Below are positions 24,321-32,880 of a stretch of 39,264 nt of DNA, piece after piece (position 1 is the first letter of the stretch; every line of letters starts with the position of its first letter). This DNA is from Candidatus Cryptobacteroides excrementavium. GTDB lineage: Bacteria > Bacteroidota > Bacteroidia > Bacteroidales > UBA932. The notes beneath the pieces were generated by a model. That model saw nothing but the letters and a program-made list of their open reading frames with translations. It ran no database searches and was not told the origin of the DNA. A program made the translations under genes and the position numbers. Location: NCBI GenBank assembly GCA_017695025.1, contig JADILX010000076.1:1-39264 (forward strand), given 5' to 3'.

Positions 24321-26510
24321 TTAGAAATTAAGATTGATACCAAAGTTGAAGAACCTTGTCAACGGGTATACACCTGAGTCTATACCATAGTTGCCAACCT
24401 CAGGATCGATACCCGAGTAGCCTGTGATAGTGCAGACATTGTCGCAACTGAAGTAGAAACGGATACCCGGCATGTTCTTGGCGAACTTCGGAAGAGTATA
24501 TCCGAGGGTGATGTTCTTAAGTCTCAGATAGTCGCCTTTTTCAAGGAAAAGATCGGAGAATTTGGTATAGTTGCCATTGTTGTCCTCGTAGAGGCCAAGT
24601 CTTGGATATTTGCTTGAAGACGGATTGAAATCCCATGTATCAAGAACATCCGTAACAAGGTTGCCATAGTCATTGCGCCCGTTCATAGCCATCTGTTTCA
24701 GACCATTGTAGACATAGTTTCCTGCCACACCCTGGAACATGATGGAGAAGTCGAACCCTTTCCAGTTGATGGAGCCTCCGAATGAGAAAGTATGTACAGG
24801 AGCATATGAGCCTATGAATTCCCTGTCATCGTCGCTGATGGTTCCGTCACCGTTGGTGTCGACAAACTTCAGGTCGCCGACTTTTGCATCCGGCTGTATC
24901 TGTGTAGACTGGCCGGTTTCTGGATTGGTCCATACATAGTTGTCAATCTCATCCTGGGAACGGAAGATACCGTCAGTCTTATAGACGAGGAATGAATACC
25001 ATGGCTGGCCTACATCAGAATAAAGCAGGTAACTGCTGTTGAGCAATGGTTCAGAATGCTGGAGAGGCTCCTTCCTTACACCGTATTCACGGACTTCATT
25101 CTTGTTGTAGGAATAGTTACCCCATACATTATAGGATACCTGTCCGTTGGCAGCAGAGCCATTGTAGTTCACTGAGAACTCCCATCCTCTGTTCAGCACA
25201 TTTCCGATATTGCCGTACGGGTCATTTTCAACTCCCATATGTCCAACGATAGGGACTCTGTCGACCAGGTCTTTTGTAATCTTGTTGTACCAGTCAACAG
25301 TTATGTCCAATGAATTGAAGAGAGTAAGGTCGAGGCCGACACTTGTCTGCTCTGTAGTCTCCCAACGGGCATAGAAGTTAGGCATAGTCTCAAGATAACT
25401 TCCCGAGTAGGAGTTTCCTCCGATAATAATAGCCCAGTCATAGTTAAGTGTCGGAGCATAGGCCACATCACTCGGATAGAGGTCGACGTTACCTATTTTA
25501 CCCCAGCCGGCACGGAATTTCACAAGATTGAGGACATTCTTTACAGAAGAATTTTTGAAGAACGGCTCTGAACTGAGTTTCCATGAACCTGAGACTGAAG
25601 GGAACCAGTCATAGTTCTTGGAGTCTGGAAGACGGGAAGAAGCATCACGGCGGATACTTGCGGTAAGGAAGTAGCGGTCATCGTATGAATAGCCCACCCT
25701 GCCAAGGAAAGAAGCCATTGTCTCCTCATAGATTTCTTCCTGAGGCTGTGTTGTAGACCAGTCCTGGGCCATTCCCCACATCAACTTGTTATCCTCTTCC
25801 GAGATATAGTCTCTGGTGAACATTGCCCTGTATCTTGTCTTCGTAAACTCTGCAGTGAAGCCGGCCATGGCACTGATATGGTGCTTGCCGAAAATCTGGG
25901 CCCAGGAGACTGTAGTCTCGGAAAGCCAGTGGTTATCCTTGTTAAAGAACTGTTCACGGTAGTTCTGTGTCCTCATAAGTCCGACCTCTGTCATCTCAGG
26001 ATAGAATTCATCCCTCTCTGTATTCTTCAGGTCGGCTGTAAAATCAGACTTGATGGTAAGGGAGGTTATCGGCTTGATCTCGATACCGGTAGTAGAGAAA
26101 ATCTGGTTTTCCGGATAACGTCTGTGCATCCTTTCCAGATAAGCGACCGGATTGTAGATGTTCGGGCCAGTGACATTCGTTGCCCACTGCGGCCTTGTTC
26201 CGCCAAAATAACGGTTGCCGAATGCATCGAGGGCATAGGACCCGTCCTGGTTCATCTCATAGACAGGGGCAGAACGCGGATACCAGATGGCGCCCATGAT
26301 AGGGCCCTGATGGTTTGTAGGCACATCTCCCTGTCCGTCAGAAACATCAAAAGACACACGCTCATAGAGTTTGAGCCATTTTGTAATGTTGAAATTGGTC
26401 TGGAGTTTTCCGGAGAATTTCTTTGTCCATGTGTTCAGGAGAGTACCCTTATGCTCATCATATGAAAGGCTGAGGATAGACTGTATCTTCTCACCCCCCC
26501 CCAGATACAC
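24321..26510 (-). CDS. SusC-family TonB-dependent transporter, C-terminal barrel (out of frame with its 5' part)
   Basis: This frame encodes about 725 residues of a SusC/RagA beta-barrel: the GGGEKIQSILSLSYDEHKGTL start of the barrel, repeated amphipathic strands, LNRGWEFSVNYNG, DTNGDGTISDDDREFIGS and the closing TRFFNFGINLNF with terminal aromatic. It has no signal peptide or plug; those are in the adjoining frame at 26491-27480. The nine-G tract at 26494-26502 separates them; with eight G the two frames join into a single protein of about 1052 residues, the normal SusC size. As read, this part would not be made as an exported protein. It is either the off state of a phase-variable gene, a true mutation, or a sequencing error. 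Confidence 0.85.
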   Translation of the reverse strand: MYLGGGEKIQSILSLSYDEHKGTLLNTWTKKFSGKLQTNFNITKWLKLYERVSFDVSDGQGDVPTNHQGPIMGAIWYPRSAPVYEMNQDGSYALDAFGNRYFGGTRPQWATNVTGPNIYNPVAYLERMHRRYPENQIFSTTGIEIKPITSLTIKSDFTADLKNTERDEFYPEMTEVGLMRTQNYREQFFNKDNHWLSETTVSWAQIFGKHHISAMAGFTAEFTKTRYRAMFTRDYISEEDNKLMWGMAQDWSTTQPQEEIYEETMASFLGRVGYSYDDRYFLTASIRRDASSRLPDSKNYDWFPSVSGSWKLSSEPFFKNSSVKNVLNLVKFRAGWGKIGNVDLYPSDVAYAPTLNYDWAIIIGGNSYSGSYLETMPNFYARWETTEQTSVGLDLTLFNSLDITVDWYNKITKDLVDRVPIVGHMGVENDPYGNIGNVLNRGWEFSVNYNGSAANGQVSYNVWGNYSYNKNEVREYGVRKEPLQHSEPLLNSSYLLYSDVGQPWYSFLVYKTDGIFRSQDEIDNYVWTNPETGQSTQIQPDAKVGDLKFVDTNGDGTISDDDREFIGSYAPVHTFSFGGSINWKGFDFSIMFQGVAGNYVYNGLKQMAMNGRNDYGNLVTDVLDTWDFNPSSSKYPRLGLYEDNNGNYTKFSDLFLEKGDYLRLKNITLGYTLPKFAKNMPGIRFYFSCDNVCTITGYSGIDPEVGNYGIDSGVYPLTRFFNFGINLNF

Positions 26511-27480
26511 TCAGGGCATAATGCTGCTTTGTGCCCGTGCGGAAAATCTCATCAAGCCAGTTGGTGTGAGTGACGTTTGCAAAAGAATATACATCAGGGT
26601 TGGCAAGGTTAGGGACAGACGCACCAGGAGTGTTTTCTGCAGCCTTGGCCCATACGTCACAGAACTGCTGCGCATTCAGCAGGTCAGGAAGATTCGTCAC
26701 ATTCTCAAATCCATAGGAAGCATTGACATTCACATGTACCTTACCGGCCTCAGGTTTCTTGGTTGTAATGAGCACTACACCGGCAGAACCTACGGACGCA
26801 CCATAGATGGCGGCAGAGGCGGCATCCTTCAGGATTGTGATGGACTCGATGTCCTCAACCATATAAGGGGCATTCGGGACTCCATCGACAACGATAAGCA
26901 CTCCGGATCCGGACTCATAGTCTCCATCGTTACCCTTGGATCCGCGGCCACGGATTGAGAATGTGGCATCAGACATAGGGTCTCCAGACTGCATGACCGT
27001 CACACCAGGAAGACGTCCCTGCAGGACAGTTGCAAGATCTGAAGAGCGGCTTTTGATGGACTCGTCGACATTCATGGTCGAAACAGCCATTGACAGGTCT
27101 TCCTTACGCTGCGAGCCATAACCGATTGCCACGACTTCCTGAAGCATGAGCGCATCAGGCTCGAGGACGAAATTGATGGAACTGCGGTTGTTCACATTGA
27201 CAGTCTGGGTCTTGTAGCCCACATATGAGATCTCGAGTTCCGCATCAGGTGCGACCTCCATCTCATAACGGCCGTCCACATCAGTGACAGCACCTTCCGT
27301 GGTGCCCTTCACCAGGACAGAAGCACCGATAAGAGGCAGGTTGGTGTCATCAGTGACATAACCCGAAAGGGTGACTTTGTCCTGTGCCTGAACAGGCAGG
27401 ATGAGCATGCATAGAAAAATGCCCACCATCAGAATACGGCCGGCAAACGACCGATTCTTTCCCGTAATAGACAGATTCAT
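26491..27480 (-). CDS. SusC-family TonB-dependent transporter, N-terminal part (ends prematurely after poly-G)
   Basis: These 329 residues hold the signal peptide (about 1-33, ending PVQAQ), a carboxypeptidase-regulatory-like domain (about 36-115, TLSGYVTDDTNLPLIGASV), the SusC signature VVAIGYGSQRKEDLS, and the plug domain (about 140-255, with GVLIVVDGVPN and AAIYGASVGSAGVVLITTK). It stops right after VSGGG, where a nine-G run shifts the frame into TGA. There is no STN domain, so signalling to an ECF sigma factor is not expected. The truncated product would be a periplasmic plug without barrel, hence no transport. Its promoter and a probable activator site are upstream. Confidence 0.88.
   Translation of the reverse strand: MNLSITGKNRSFAGRILMVGIFLCMLILPVQAQDKVTLSGYVTDDTNLPLIGASVLVKGTTEGAVTDVDGRYEMEVAPDAELEISYVGYKTQTVNVNNRSSINFVLEPDALMLQEVVAIGYGSQRKEDLSMAVSTMNVDESIKSRSSDLATVLQGRLPGVTVMQSGDPMSDATFSIRGRGSKGNDGDYESGSGVLIVVDGVPNAPYMVEDIESITILKDAASAAIYGASVGSAGVVLITTKKPEAGKVHVNVNASYGFENVTNLPDLLNAQQFCDVWAKAAENTPGASVPNLANPDVYSFANVTHTNWLDEIFRTGTKQHYALSVSGGG
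26494..26502 (-). repeat. Run of nine G in susC (frame-breaking homopolymer)
   Basis: On the coding strand, TCT is followed by nine G then TGA. With nine G the frame reads Ser-Gly-Gly-Gly-stop; with eight it reads Ser-Gly-Gly-Gly-Glu-Lys and runs on through the rest of SusC. Runs of this length slip readily during replication and are also prone to sequencing error. Confidence 0.9.
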
Positions 27481-27517
27481 TGTAATAAATTTTTGTTGTT
27501 AATAGATATAAGGTAAC

Positions 27518-27535
27518 TAACAATAGAAATTGTTA
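27518..27535. promoter_or_regulatory. Inverted repeat in the susC leader
   Basis: TAACAAT-AGAA-ATTGTTA, perfect 7-base arms, lies about 40-55 bases before the susC start within the predicted leader. It could be a short RNA hairpin or a protein site; no further evidence. Confidence 0.35.
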
Positions 27536-27604
27536 TCGATTTGACAAAATCCGGTTACATTTTTGTCGTCTGTATCTTATGTGGCTTACATTTTATGATT
27601 TTGA

Positions 27605-27612
27605 CAAATTTA
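27605..27612 (-). promoter_or_regulatory. -7 box of the susC promoter
   Basis: TAAATTTG on the minus strand is an exact -7 box, placing the transcript start near 27598 and giving a leader of about 117 bases. No TTTG occurs at the expected upstream distance, which suits an activator-dependent promoter; a probable activator site begins 25 bases upstream. Confidence 0.55.
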
Positions 27613-27637
27613 AAAATTTAAGTCCATGATAAATGTT

Positions 27638-27670
27638 GCTTTTTGCGTATTTTATTCCTCATTTTGCGCA
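27638..27670 (-). promoter_or_regulatory. Probable XylR/AraC-type activator site at the susC promoter
   Basis: Two half-sites on the coding strand, TGCGCAAAA and TACGCAAAA, with their CGC cores 21 bases apart, enclose TGAGGAATAAAA. The same arrangement, with TGCGCAA and TGAGGA identical, occurs at 37814-37846 before the GH92 gene. The distance to the -7 box is 25 bases here and 24 there. A 21-base direct-repeat period is usual for AraC-family binding. The site overlaps the last codons of the GH20 gene. Confidence 0.6.
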
Positions 27671-29349
27671 GAATGGGCATAGACATACCCGTAAACATCG
27701 TATAATGAATACATATTGTCCATCCTGTCCGAGAAATTGTCCCAGTCTTTACGTCCATGGCTCCATGCAGTCTCCGCAAGAGCGGCAAGCCGTGGAAGCA
27801 TCATATATTCAAGTCCGTCTATATCAGAGATATATTCAGTCCACAGATTGGCCTGCACCCCAAGGACATTGCTGACGGCAAGAGAATCAAGTCCCTGATA
27901 AGGGTCGAAAGAATAGGCCTTGTCAAGAGTGACAAGACCGCCCCATGCAAGCGGTTCGTTTTCAATGTCCGGAGACTGGTAGTAATCGAAATAGCAATAC
28001 TCAGTCGGACACATTATCACTTTGTTGCCTTGCCTGGCGGCCTTGATACCGCCTTCCGTACCACGCCAGGACATGACTGCCGATGACCTGGTCACCCCGG
28101 CATCGAGGATCTCATCCCAACCTATCAGATGGCGGCCATGCGACTCGACAAAATCCCCGAGCCGGGCCACACCATACCCCTGCAAAGCCCGGAAAGTATC
28201 CAGTCCCTCCTTTTCCATCCTCGCAATACACTCAGGACATTGCCGCCACATCTTGTCCGGGCATTCGTCCCCTCCGATGTGGATATACTCCGACGGAAAA
28301 ATCTCCATGACCTCGGAAAGGATATTCTGCATAAATTCAAAAGTCGATTCTCTGCCGATGCAGAACACCCGGTCATCTATATCCCAGGTCTGGCGCACTT
28401 CATATTTCTCGCCGGTACAGCCCAGCCACGGATATGAAGCAAGAGCGGCCACGGCATGACCCGGGAACTCCACTTCCGGGATGACAGTGATAAAACGTGC
28501 AGCCGCATAGTCCACAATCTCCCTCATCTGCCCCGCTGTATAATACCCGCCGTGCGGAGTCTCGTCATATCTGGTGCTTTCATCATATTCACCCCCGGGA
28601 TCCTTACCTATGATGGTACGTTTCCGTATCGAGCCGACTCTCATAAGTTCCGGATACATCGAGGATTCTATCCTCCATCCCTGATCATCGGTAAGATGCC
28701 AGTGGAAGACATTGAGTTTGTGCAAGGCCATGATGTCAAGCACCTTCTTGACTTCATCGGCAGTGAAGAAATGCCTCGCAACATCCAGCATCATACCACG
28801 GTATTCCATGGCCGGAGAATCCGTCACAGTCATTGCCGGCAGTTCTACAGCCGCTATTCTGCCGCTGTCATACGCCACAGGCGGGATCAGTTGGAGCAAG
28901 GTCTGGACTGCATAGAAGCACCCCGCAGCATCCCCACCGGTGATTTCTATCCGATGGGGAGTAATGTCAAGCCTATAGCCGGAGCAAGGCAGCGACGGAT
29001 CTGTCCCCACACATATCAGGGATCTGCCCGGGTATTGTTTCCCGTCAAGGCCGCAGGTATCTGGCTCAGGGATGACATCTGCCCCGCAATACAGGACCAT
29101 GTCAAGACTCCTGCCGAAAACAGAGGCGAGAACCCGCCTCAGGGCCGCTGCGACATTGTCCATCTCAGGCTCCACCGAAACAAGGGAGACATCAGCCTCC
29201 GGAGTCAGACGGAACACACCGTCGCCTATGGATACACTTTCCGGCAGAGGCACCACAGAAAGACCCGGGACAGCCTCAACGACCTTACCCGAACATCCTG
29301 ATATCAGGGGGAACAGGAGCACAAGCAAAAATATCCTTAAAGTCTTCAT
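27652..29349 (-). CDS. GH20 beta-N-acetylhexosaminidase lipoprotein
   Basis: A 565-residue exported lipoprotein (lipobox LISGC, about residue 19). The N-terminal GH20b domain spans about 30-150, and the catalytic TIM barrel starts with YRGMMLDVARHFF. The catalytic pair Asp361-Glu362 is in HIGGDECPDKMW, the GH20 signature, and WHLTDDQGWRIE and the late LWTEY are also present. GH20 enzymes release terminal beta-GlcNAc or beta-GalNAc by substrate-assisted catalysis. The ATG at 29349 gives the signal peptide; a longer frame from 29481 overlaps the kinase gene. It is the last gene of the GH92 operon, 20 bases after the kinase. Its final codons overlap the activator site of susC. Confidence 0.95.
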   Translation of the reverse strand: MKTLRIFLLVLLFPLISGCSGKVVEAVPGLSVVPLPESVSIGDGVFRLTPEADVSLVSVEPEMDNVAAALRRVLASVFGRSLDMVLYCGADVIPEPDTCGLDGKQYPGRSLICVGTDPSLPCSGYRLDITPHRIEITGGDAAGCFYAVQTLLQLIPPVAYDSGRIAAVELPAMTVTDSPAMEYRGMMLDVARHFFTADEVKKVLDIMALHKLNVFHWHLTDDQGWRIESSMYPELMRVGSIRKRTIIGKDPGGEYDESTRYDETPHGGYYTAGQMREIVDYAAARFITVIPEVEFPGHAVAALASYPWLGCTGEKYEVRQTWDIDDRVFCIGRESTFEFMQNILSEVMEIFPSEYIHIGGDECPDKMWRQCPECIARMEKEGLDTFRALQGYGVARLGDFVESHGRHLIGWDEILDAGVTRSSAVMSWRGTEGGIKAARQGNKVIMCPTEYCYFDYYQSPDIENEPLAWGGLVTLDKAYSFDPYQGLDSLAVSNVLGVQANLWTEYISDIDGLEYMMLPRLAALAETAWSHGRKDWDNFSDRMDNMYSLYDVYGYVYAHSAQNEE

Positions 29350-29369
29350 AGCCATCAATACAAAACATG

Positions 29370-30197
29370 TCAGTCGCACAAAGACCCTGCACCGAGAAGG
29401 CCTATATCCGGTGTCATGGAGCGGAATATACGGAGATGCCTGAGGCTTTCCCCATACGGGAATGTGGACAATTCGGACCACATGCTGGACTTGAACAGGT
29501 CGAAAGCATTGGCTATGCTGCCTCCGAAGACTATCACATGAGGATCGAAAGCATACATTATAACCTTCACAAGCCGGCCGATATTCACCCCGAACTCATC
29601 CATAAGACGGACAGCATCGGGCTTTCCGGCAGCAGCATCTTTTTCTGCATCTTTGCCCGATGTCCCTTTCGAGACAAAAAACCTGCTGCTGCAATAGAAC
29701 TCATAGTCCTTGTCAAGATACGGGATATTACCTATCTCCCCCGCCCCCGTATTATGCCCGGCATACAGTCTGCCGTCAATCACCAGACTGCTGCCAACAC
29801 CTGTCCCAAGAGTGACACAGACAGCCTCCCTGTAGCCTTTTGCCTCACCGAACCGGCTGACACCAAGAGCAAAGCAATTGCAGTCATTGTTGATATAGGC
29901 AGGAAGAGAGAAACGGGCTTCCAGCAATTCTTTAAGGTGCACTTCTTTCCATGACGGGATACCGATGACATCATAGACTATCCCCTTGTCCATGTCGACC
30001 ACTGACGGGACTCCGACACCGATACCTTTCACCGGACTGCCGGGAAGGAGTTCCTCTATCATGGAAAAAATCTGCCCTGTCACTTCTTCCTCAGGGCCTT
30101 TTGCATGACAAGGCTGTGAAAGCAGCCTTACAATCCGGTTCCCTTCCACCAGCCCGACACGCACATTGGTGCCGCCCAAATCAACTGCAATATTCAT
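29370..30197 (-). CDS. ROK-family sugar kinase
   Basis: A 275-residue cytoplasmic kinase. The phosphate-binding motif DLGGTN is at 6-11, the catalytic Asp is in INNDCNCFALG, and TLGTGVGSSLV and GHNTGAGEIGNIPY form the sugar site; FDPHVIVFGGS is the second ATP region. The usual ROK zinc-binding cysteine cluster after the GH motif is absent, as in several Bacteroidetes ROK kinases. It probably phosphorylates the sugar released by the neighbouring exo-glycosidases (mannose, glucose, GlcNAc or ManNAc); which one cannot be read from sequence. It lies between the metallophosphoesterase (6-base gap) and GH20. Confidence 0.9.
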   Translation of the reverse strand: MNIAVDLGGTNVRVGLVEGNRIVRLLSQPCHAKGPEEEVTGQIFSMIEELLPGSPVKGIGVGVPSVVDMDKGIVYDVIGIPSWKEVHLKELLEARFSLPAYINNDCNCFALGVSRFGEAKGYREAVCVTLGTGVGSSLVIDGRLYAGHNTGAGEIGNIPYLDKDYEFYCSSRFFVSKGTSGKDAEKDAAAGKPDAVRLMDEFGVNIGRLVKVIMYAFDPHVIVFGGSIANAFDLFKSSMWSELSTFPYGESLRHLRIFRSMTPDIGLLGAGSLCD

Positions 30198-30203
30198 ATT
30201 CTG

Positions 30204-31205
30204 CTACAATTCTTTTATTTCTCCATCTTTGAAAACAGCATGATCCACTTTTCTGCCATCATCTTCGCATATCCATGTCTCGAATTCACGCAGGCCTTCC
30301 TTCAGGACAATCACGCGGACTCCAGGACGGAGATTGTTGTAGGTCGTATCATCTCCGGAAAAACGTCCGTACCCGAGGGCAATACCATGACGGGCCACGA
30401 TATAGTCGATATCATGGTCATGTCCTACAAATGTTCCCATCACACTGCCAGTCTCCACCATCGCTGCATACATGCCGGTATTCAACACCCCAGGACATTC
30501 ATCTTCAGCGGCCCTGCCGATATGCGTATTGCTGTCGTCATCCCATGCCGGGACATATTCCTGAAGGGCGATATGGAAAAAAGCAAGGGCAGGGACAGGT
30601 TCTCCACCGTTTCTTGCAGCCCTGTCAAGACAACGCTCCCTGAGCCATGACACCTGCTCCGGATAGAACCATCCATATCCGTCAAGACCTTCTACTGTGG
30701 AGTAGTCATGGGAATCAAGGAAATACAACGCTGCCGCCTCATGGTCACCGCTGCTGCTCCCGAGAACAAATTCCATGTCTGCAAGTTCTCCTGCGGCATT
30801 CCTGACATTGAGGCTGTACGGAGATGACATAACCATATCTGCTATCTGAGGACGGGACAAATCCTGCTCTGCATCATGGTTACCGAGGACCACACAATAA
30901 GGGACCTTATACACAGTCAGCGAGTCGGTGAGCCTGCTCCACATTTCTGCTGCCGGCTTTCCGGTGACGACATCTCCTGTAAACGCGACAAGATCGGGCT
31001 TTTCCGACCGGACAGCACGGCACAGGCGGGCAAAAGTCTTTTCTGCCTGTGCCCGTCTGTAGGCAGAGCCGGCATCAAGATGCATGTCGGTGAACTGCAA
31101 TATCTTGAATTCCCCGCTGTCATTGAACCTGAGGGGAGATTCCTGATTCTGCGCCATGCAGGTAACGCCTGCAAATACGCATATGAGAAAAATAATCTTT
31201 TTCAT
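30204..31205 (-). CDS. Secreted calcineurin-like metallophosphoesterase
   Basis: A 333-residue exported enzyme (signal peptide ending TCMAQ, about residue 19). The five dimetal motifs are present in order: DMH (Asp40, His42), GDVV (Asp78), GNHD (Asn109, His110), FFHIAL (His) and GHDHD (His pair). The closest type is the PhoD/Icc-like phosphatase or purple-acid-like family found in Bacteroidetes. It would hydrolyse phosphomonoesters or phosphodiesters in the periplasm. It is the fourth gene of the GH92 operon, between the GH63-like enzyme and the sugar kinase, so a phosphorylated sugar is the likely substrate; this is inferred. Confidence 0.92.
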   Translation of the reverse strand: MKKIIFLICVFAGVTCMAQNQESPLRFNDSGEFKILQFTDMHLDAGSAYRRAQAEKTFARLCRAVRSEKPDLVAFTGDVVTGKPAAEMWSRLTDSLTVYKVPYCVVLGNHDAEQDLSRPQIADMVMSSPYSLNVRNAAGELADMEFVLGSSSGDHEAAALYFLDSHDYSTVEGLDGYGWFYPEQVSWLRERCLDRAARNGGEPVPALAFFHIALQEYVPAWDDDSNTHIGRAAEDECPGVLNTGMYAAMVETGSVMGTFVGHDHDIDYIVARHGIALGYGRFSGDDTTYNNLRPGVRVIVLKEGLREFETWICEDDGRKVDHAVFKDGEIKEL

Positions 31206-31230
31206 TGCATGCTATTTAAAATATCCTGAG

Positions 31231-32853
31231 TCATTTAAGTCTGTATTCGTCTGTTCCCGGCTCGACATGTACAGTCGAAGACCTGTCTTTCCCCCATGTC
31301 ACTACAAGGTCGAACGGGACATCTGTCTCCACATGTATTACAGGGCTGTCGCCGTGCCTTTTTCTCTTTTCTACACTCAGGGCCACGCAGCCGTCCGGGC
31401 CGAACGGATAGCGCTGTATCCCGTGCCTTTCAAGGTTATGTATATCCCATTCTATGACACCTTGTGAATAATCAGACCTGATGCCGAGGACATATTCTAT
31501 GAATATGGCTATCGGCGGGAGGCCTGTCCAGCCTACAAAGTCCTTTCTTGCCATAAACCCGGGCTCAATCTTCTCCGGGGCATAATATTCATAGAAAGTA
31601 CCCGTATCCTTCCATACCTGGAAGACAGAATTGTAATGATTTATGGCTATATCCATTGCCAGGTCCCTGTAGCCTTTTTCCCAGAGGCCGTCGATGACCA
31701 TATAATTGGTTCCCGGCCACACACCTCCCTGCCAATAACGGCCGGCAGGATTGTATTTCTCATGGCCGGCAGACAATGACGGCACCCGATGCGGACGGCA
31801 GAACTCAGTAGTGTCGGACAGGTGCGAAACAAGCCTGTCGAGACGGTCCTTGTCAAGGACATCCGTCTGCAAAGCCCAGTAGGCCCCTATACCTTTGGCG
31901 GGACAGAGAGAGCCGTCAGCATAGCGGTCATACAGGAAACCGGTATTATCATCCCACATGAAACTGTTTATATAGCCTTTGAGGGCCCTGATCTCATCCT
32001 CCATGTCTTCGATTTCCTGCCAGCGCTCTATATAAAATCCTATCTGCAGCAGAGATTCATCCACAAGAATCTGCTGCAGGTTAGTATCCAGCCACACCAT
32101 ATGCCCGTTGGAAAAAATAGGATTGTACCCGTCCGGGACACGAGGCATATTGTCCATCCCTGTCCCCCAGCCGCTTGACCAGTATGTTCCGTCAGGCCAT
32201 GTCCTGTTCAGTTTCCACCACTGGGCATAAGCACACAGAGCCGGGAAGATATGGTGGAGCCTGTCGATATCCCCGAATTGACGGTAATATGCGAGTTCCA
32301 CCCATGGAAGCAGGTTCGGGCCGGTAGAAACAGGGTCATATCTTTCGAAACAGTCAGAACCGTCCGCCCGGATCTCCCTGCAGATAAACCCGTCCGGATG
32401 CTGCTTTGCATAGAAATTGTCCAGCGACCTCTGGAAAGGGAAATACCGGTAGCCATATTTCGCGAACTGCATCATGAACGATGCATCCCACATGAAGATA
32501 TTCCCGTTATAGGCTATATCAAGATACGGGGATACAAATCCGGAACCTTCCTGCGGCTGCCTGATATTGCCTACAGCAATCTTCCATGCATGCCAATACA
32601 TGTCCACCTCTTCCTCATGCCCGTCCCAGAACGGTGCCGGAAGAATCTCCACAGCCTCTTCATAAGGCCGCGGGATGATGGTCTGCGGCCCGGCGGTACG
32701 GAACTCATTCTCTGCGACAAAGATGTTTTTTACGTATGTATTCTTATACGGCAGGGAATAAGGCCCAGACTTGAGATCCTGGCCTGCGGCCGGCAAGAGC
32801 AGCATCAACGCTGCAACCGGCAATAATATTAAGGCTTTCCGGTTCATATTCAT
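31231..32853 (-). CDS. GH63/trehalase-like glycoside hydrolase
   Basis: A 540-residue exported enzyme with an (alpha/alpha)6-barrel pattern (signal peptide about 1-24, ending AAGQ). Conserved elements of the GH63/mannosylglycerate-hydrolase-like group are visible: IFMWDASFMMQF, then SSGWGTGMDNMPR (the Asp region acting as general acid), GGVWPGTNYMVIDGL, and TFYEYYAPE (the general-base Glu). GH63 members act on alpha-glucose or alpha-mannose linkages, so glucosidase or mannosidase activity is plausible beside the GH92 enzyme. I preferred the ATG at 32853, following an A-rich stretch, over one at 32865. Assignment to GH63 over GH37 is moderately sure. Confidence 0.8.
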   Translation of the reverse strand: MNMNRKALILLPVAALMLLLPAAGQDLKSGPYSLPYKNTYVKNIFVAENEFRTAGPQTIIPRPYEEAVEILPAPFWDGHEEEVDMYWHAWKIAVGNIRQPQEGSGFVSPYLDIAYNGNIFMWDASFMMQFAKYGYRYFPFQRSLDNFYAKQHPDGFICREIRADGSDCFERYDPVSTGPNLLPWVELAYYRQFGDIDRLHHIFPALCAYAQWWKLNRTWPDGTYWSSGWGTGMDNMPRVPDGYNPIFSNGHMVWLDTNLQQILVDESLLQIGFYIERWQEIEDMEDEIRALKGYINSFMWDDNTGFLYDRYADGSLCPAKGIGAYWALQTDVLDKDRLDRLVSHLSDTTEFCRPHRVPSLSAGHEKYNPAGRYWQGGVWPGTNYMVIDGLWEKGYRDLAMDIAINHYNSVFQVWKDTGTFYEYYAPEKIEPGFMARKDFVGWTGLPPIAIFIEYVLGIRSDYSQGVIEWDIHNLERHGIQRYPFGPDGCVALSVEKRKRHGDSPVIHVETDVPFDLVVTWGKDRSSTVHVEPGTDEYRLK

Positions 32854-32880
32854 ATTTTTTAGCATCCTTGACCCGCTTTG

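Noticed and set aside
26494..26502. Programmed ribosomal frameshift at the G run
   Set aside because: A +1 shift would be needed, with no slippery stop context or stimulatory structure evident; slippage of DNA or a read error is simpler.
24321..27480. Reading the two susC frames as two separate genes
   Set aside because: They are complementary parts of one SusC protein and join exactly when one G is removed.
28456..29301. Plus-strand frame of 281 residues over the GH20 gene, and similar ones at 701-1333 (minus), 4529-5161, 7311-8144 and 35605-36282
   Set aside because: The opposite strand encodes intact enzymes with full motifs; these frames lack any family pattern.
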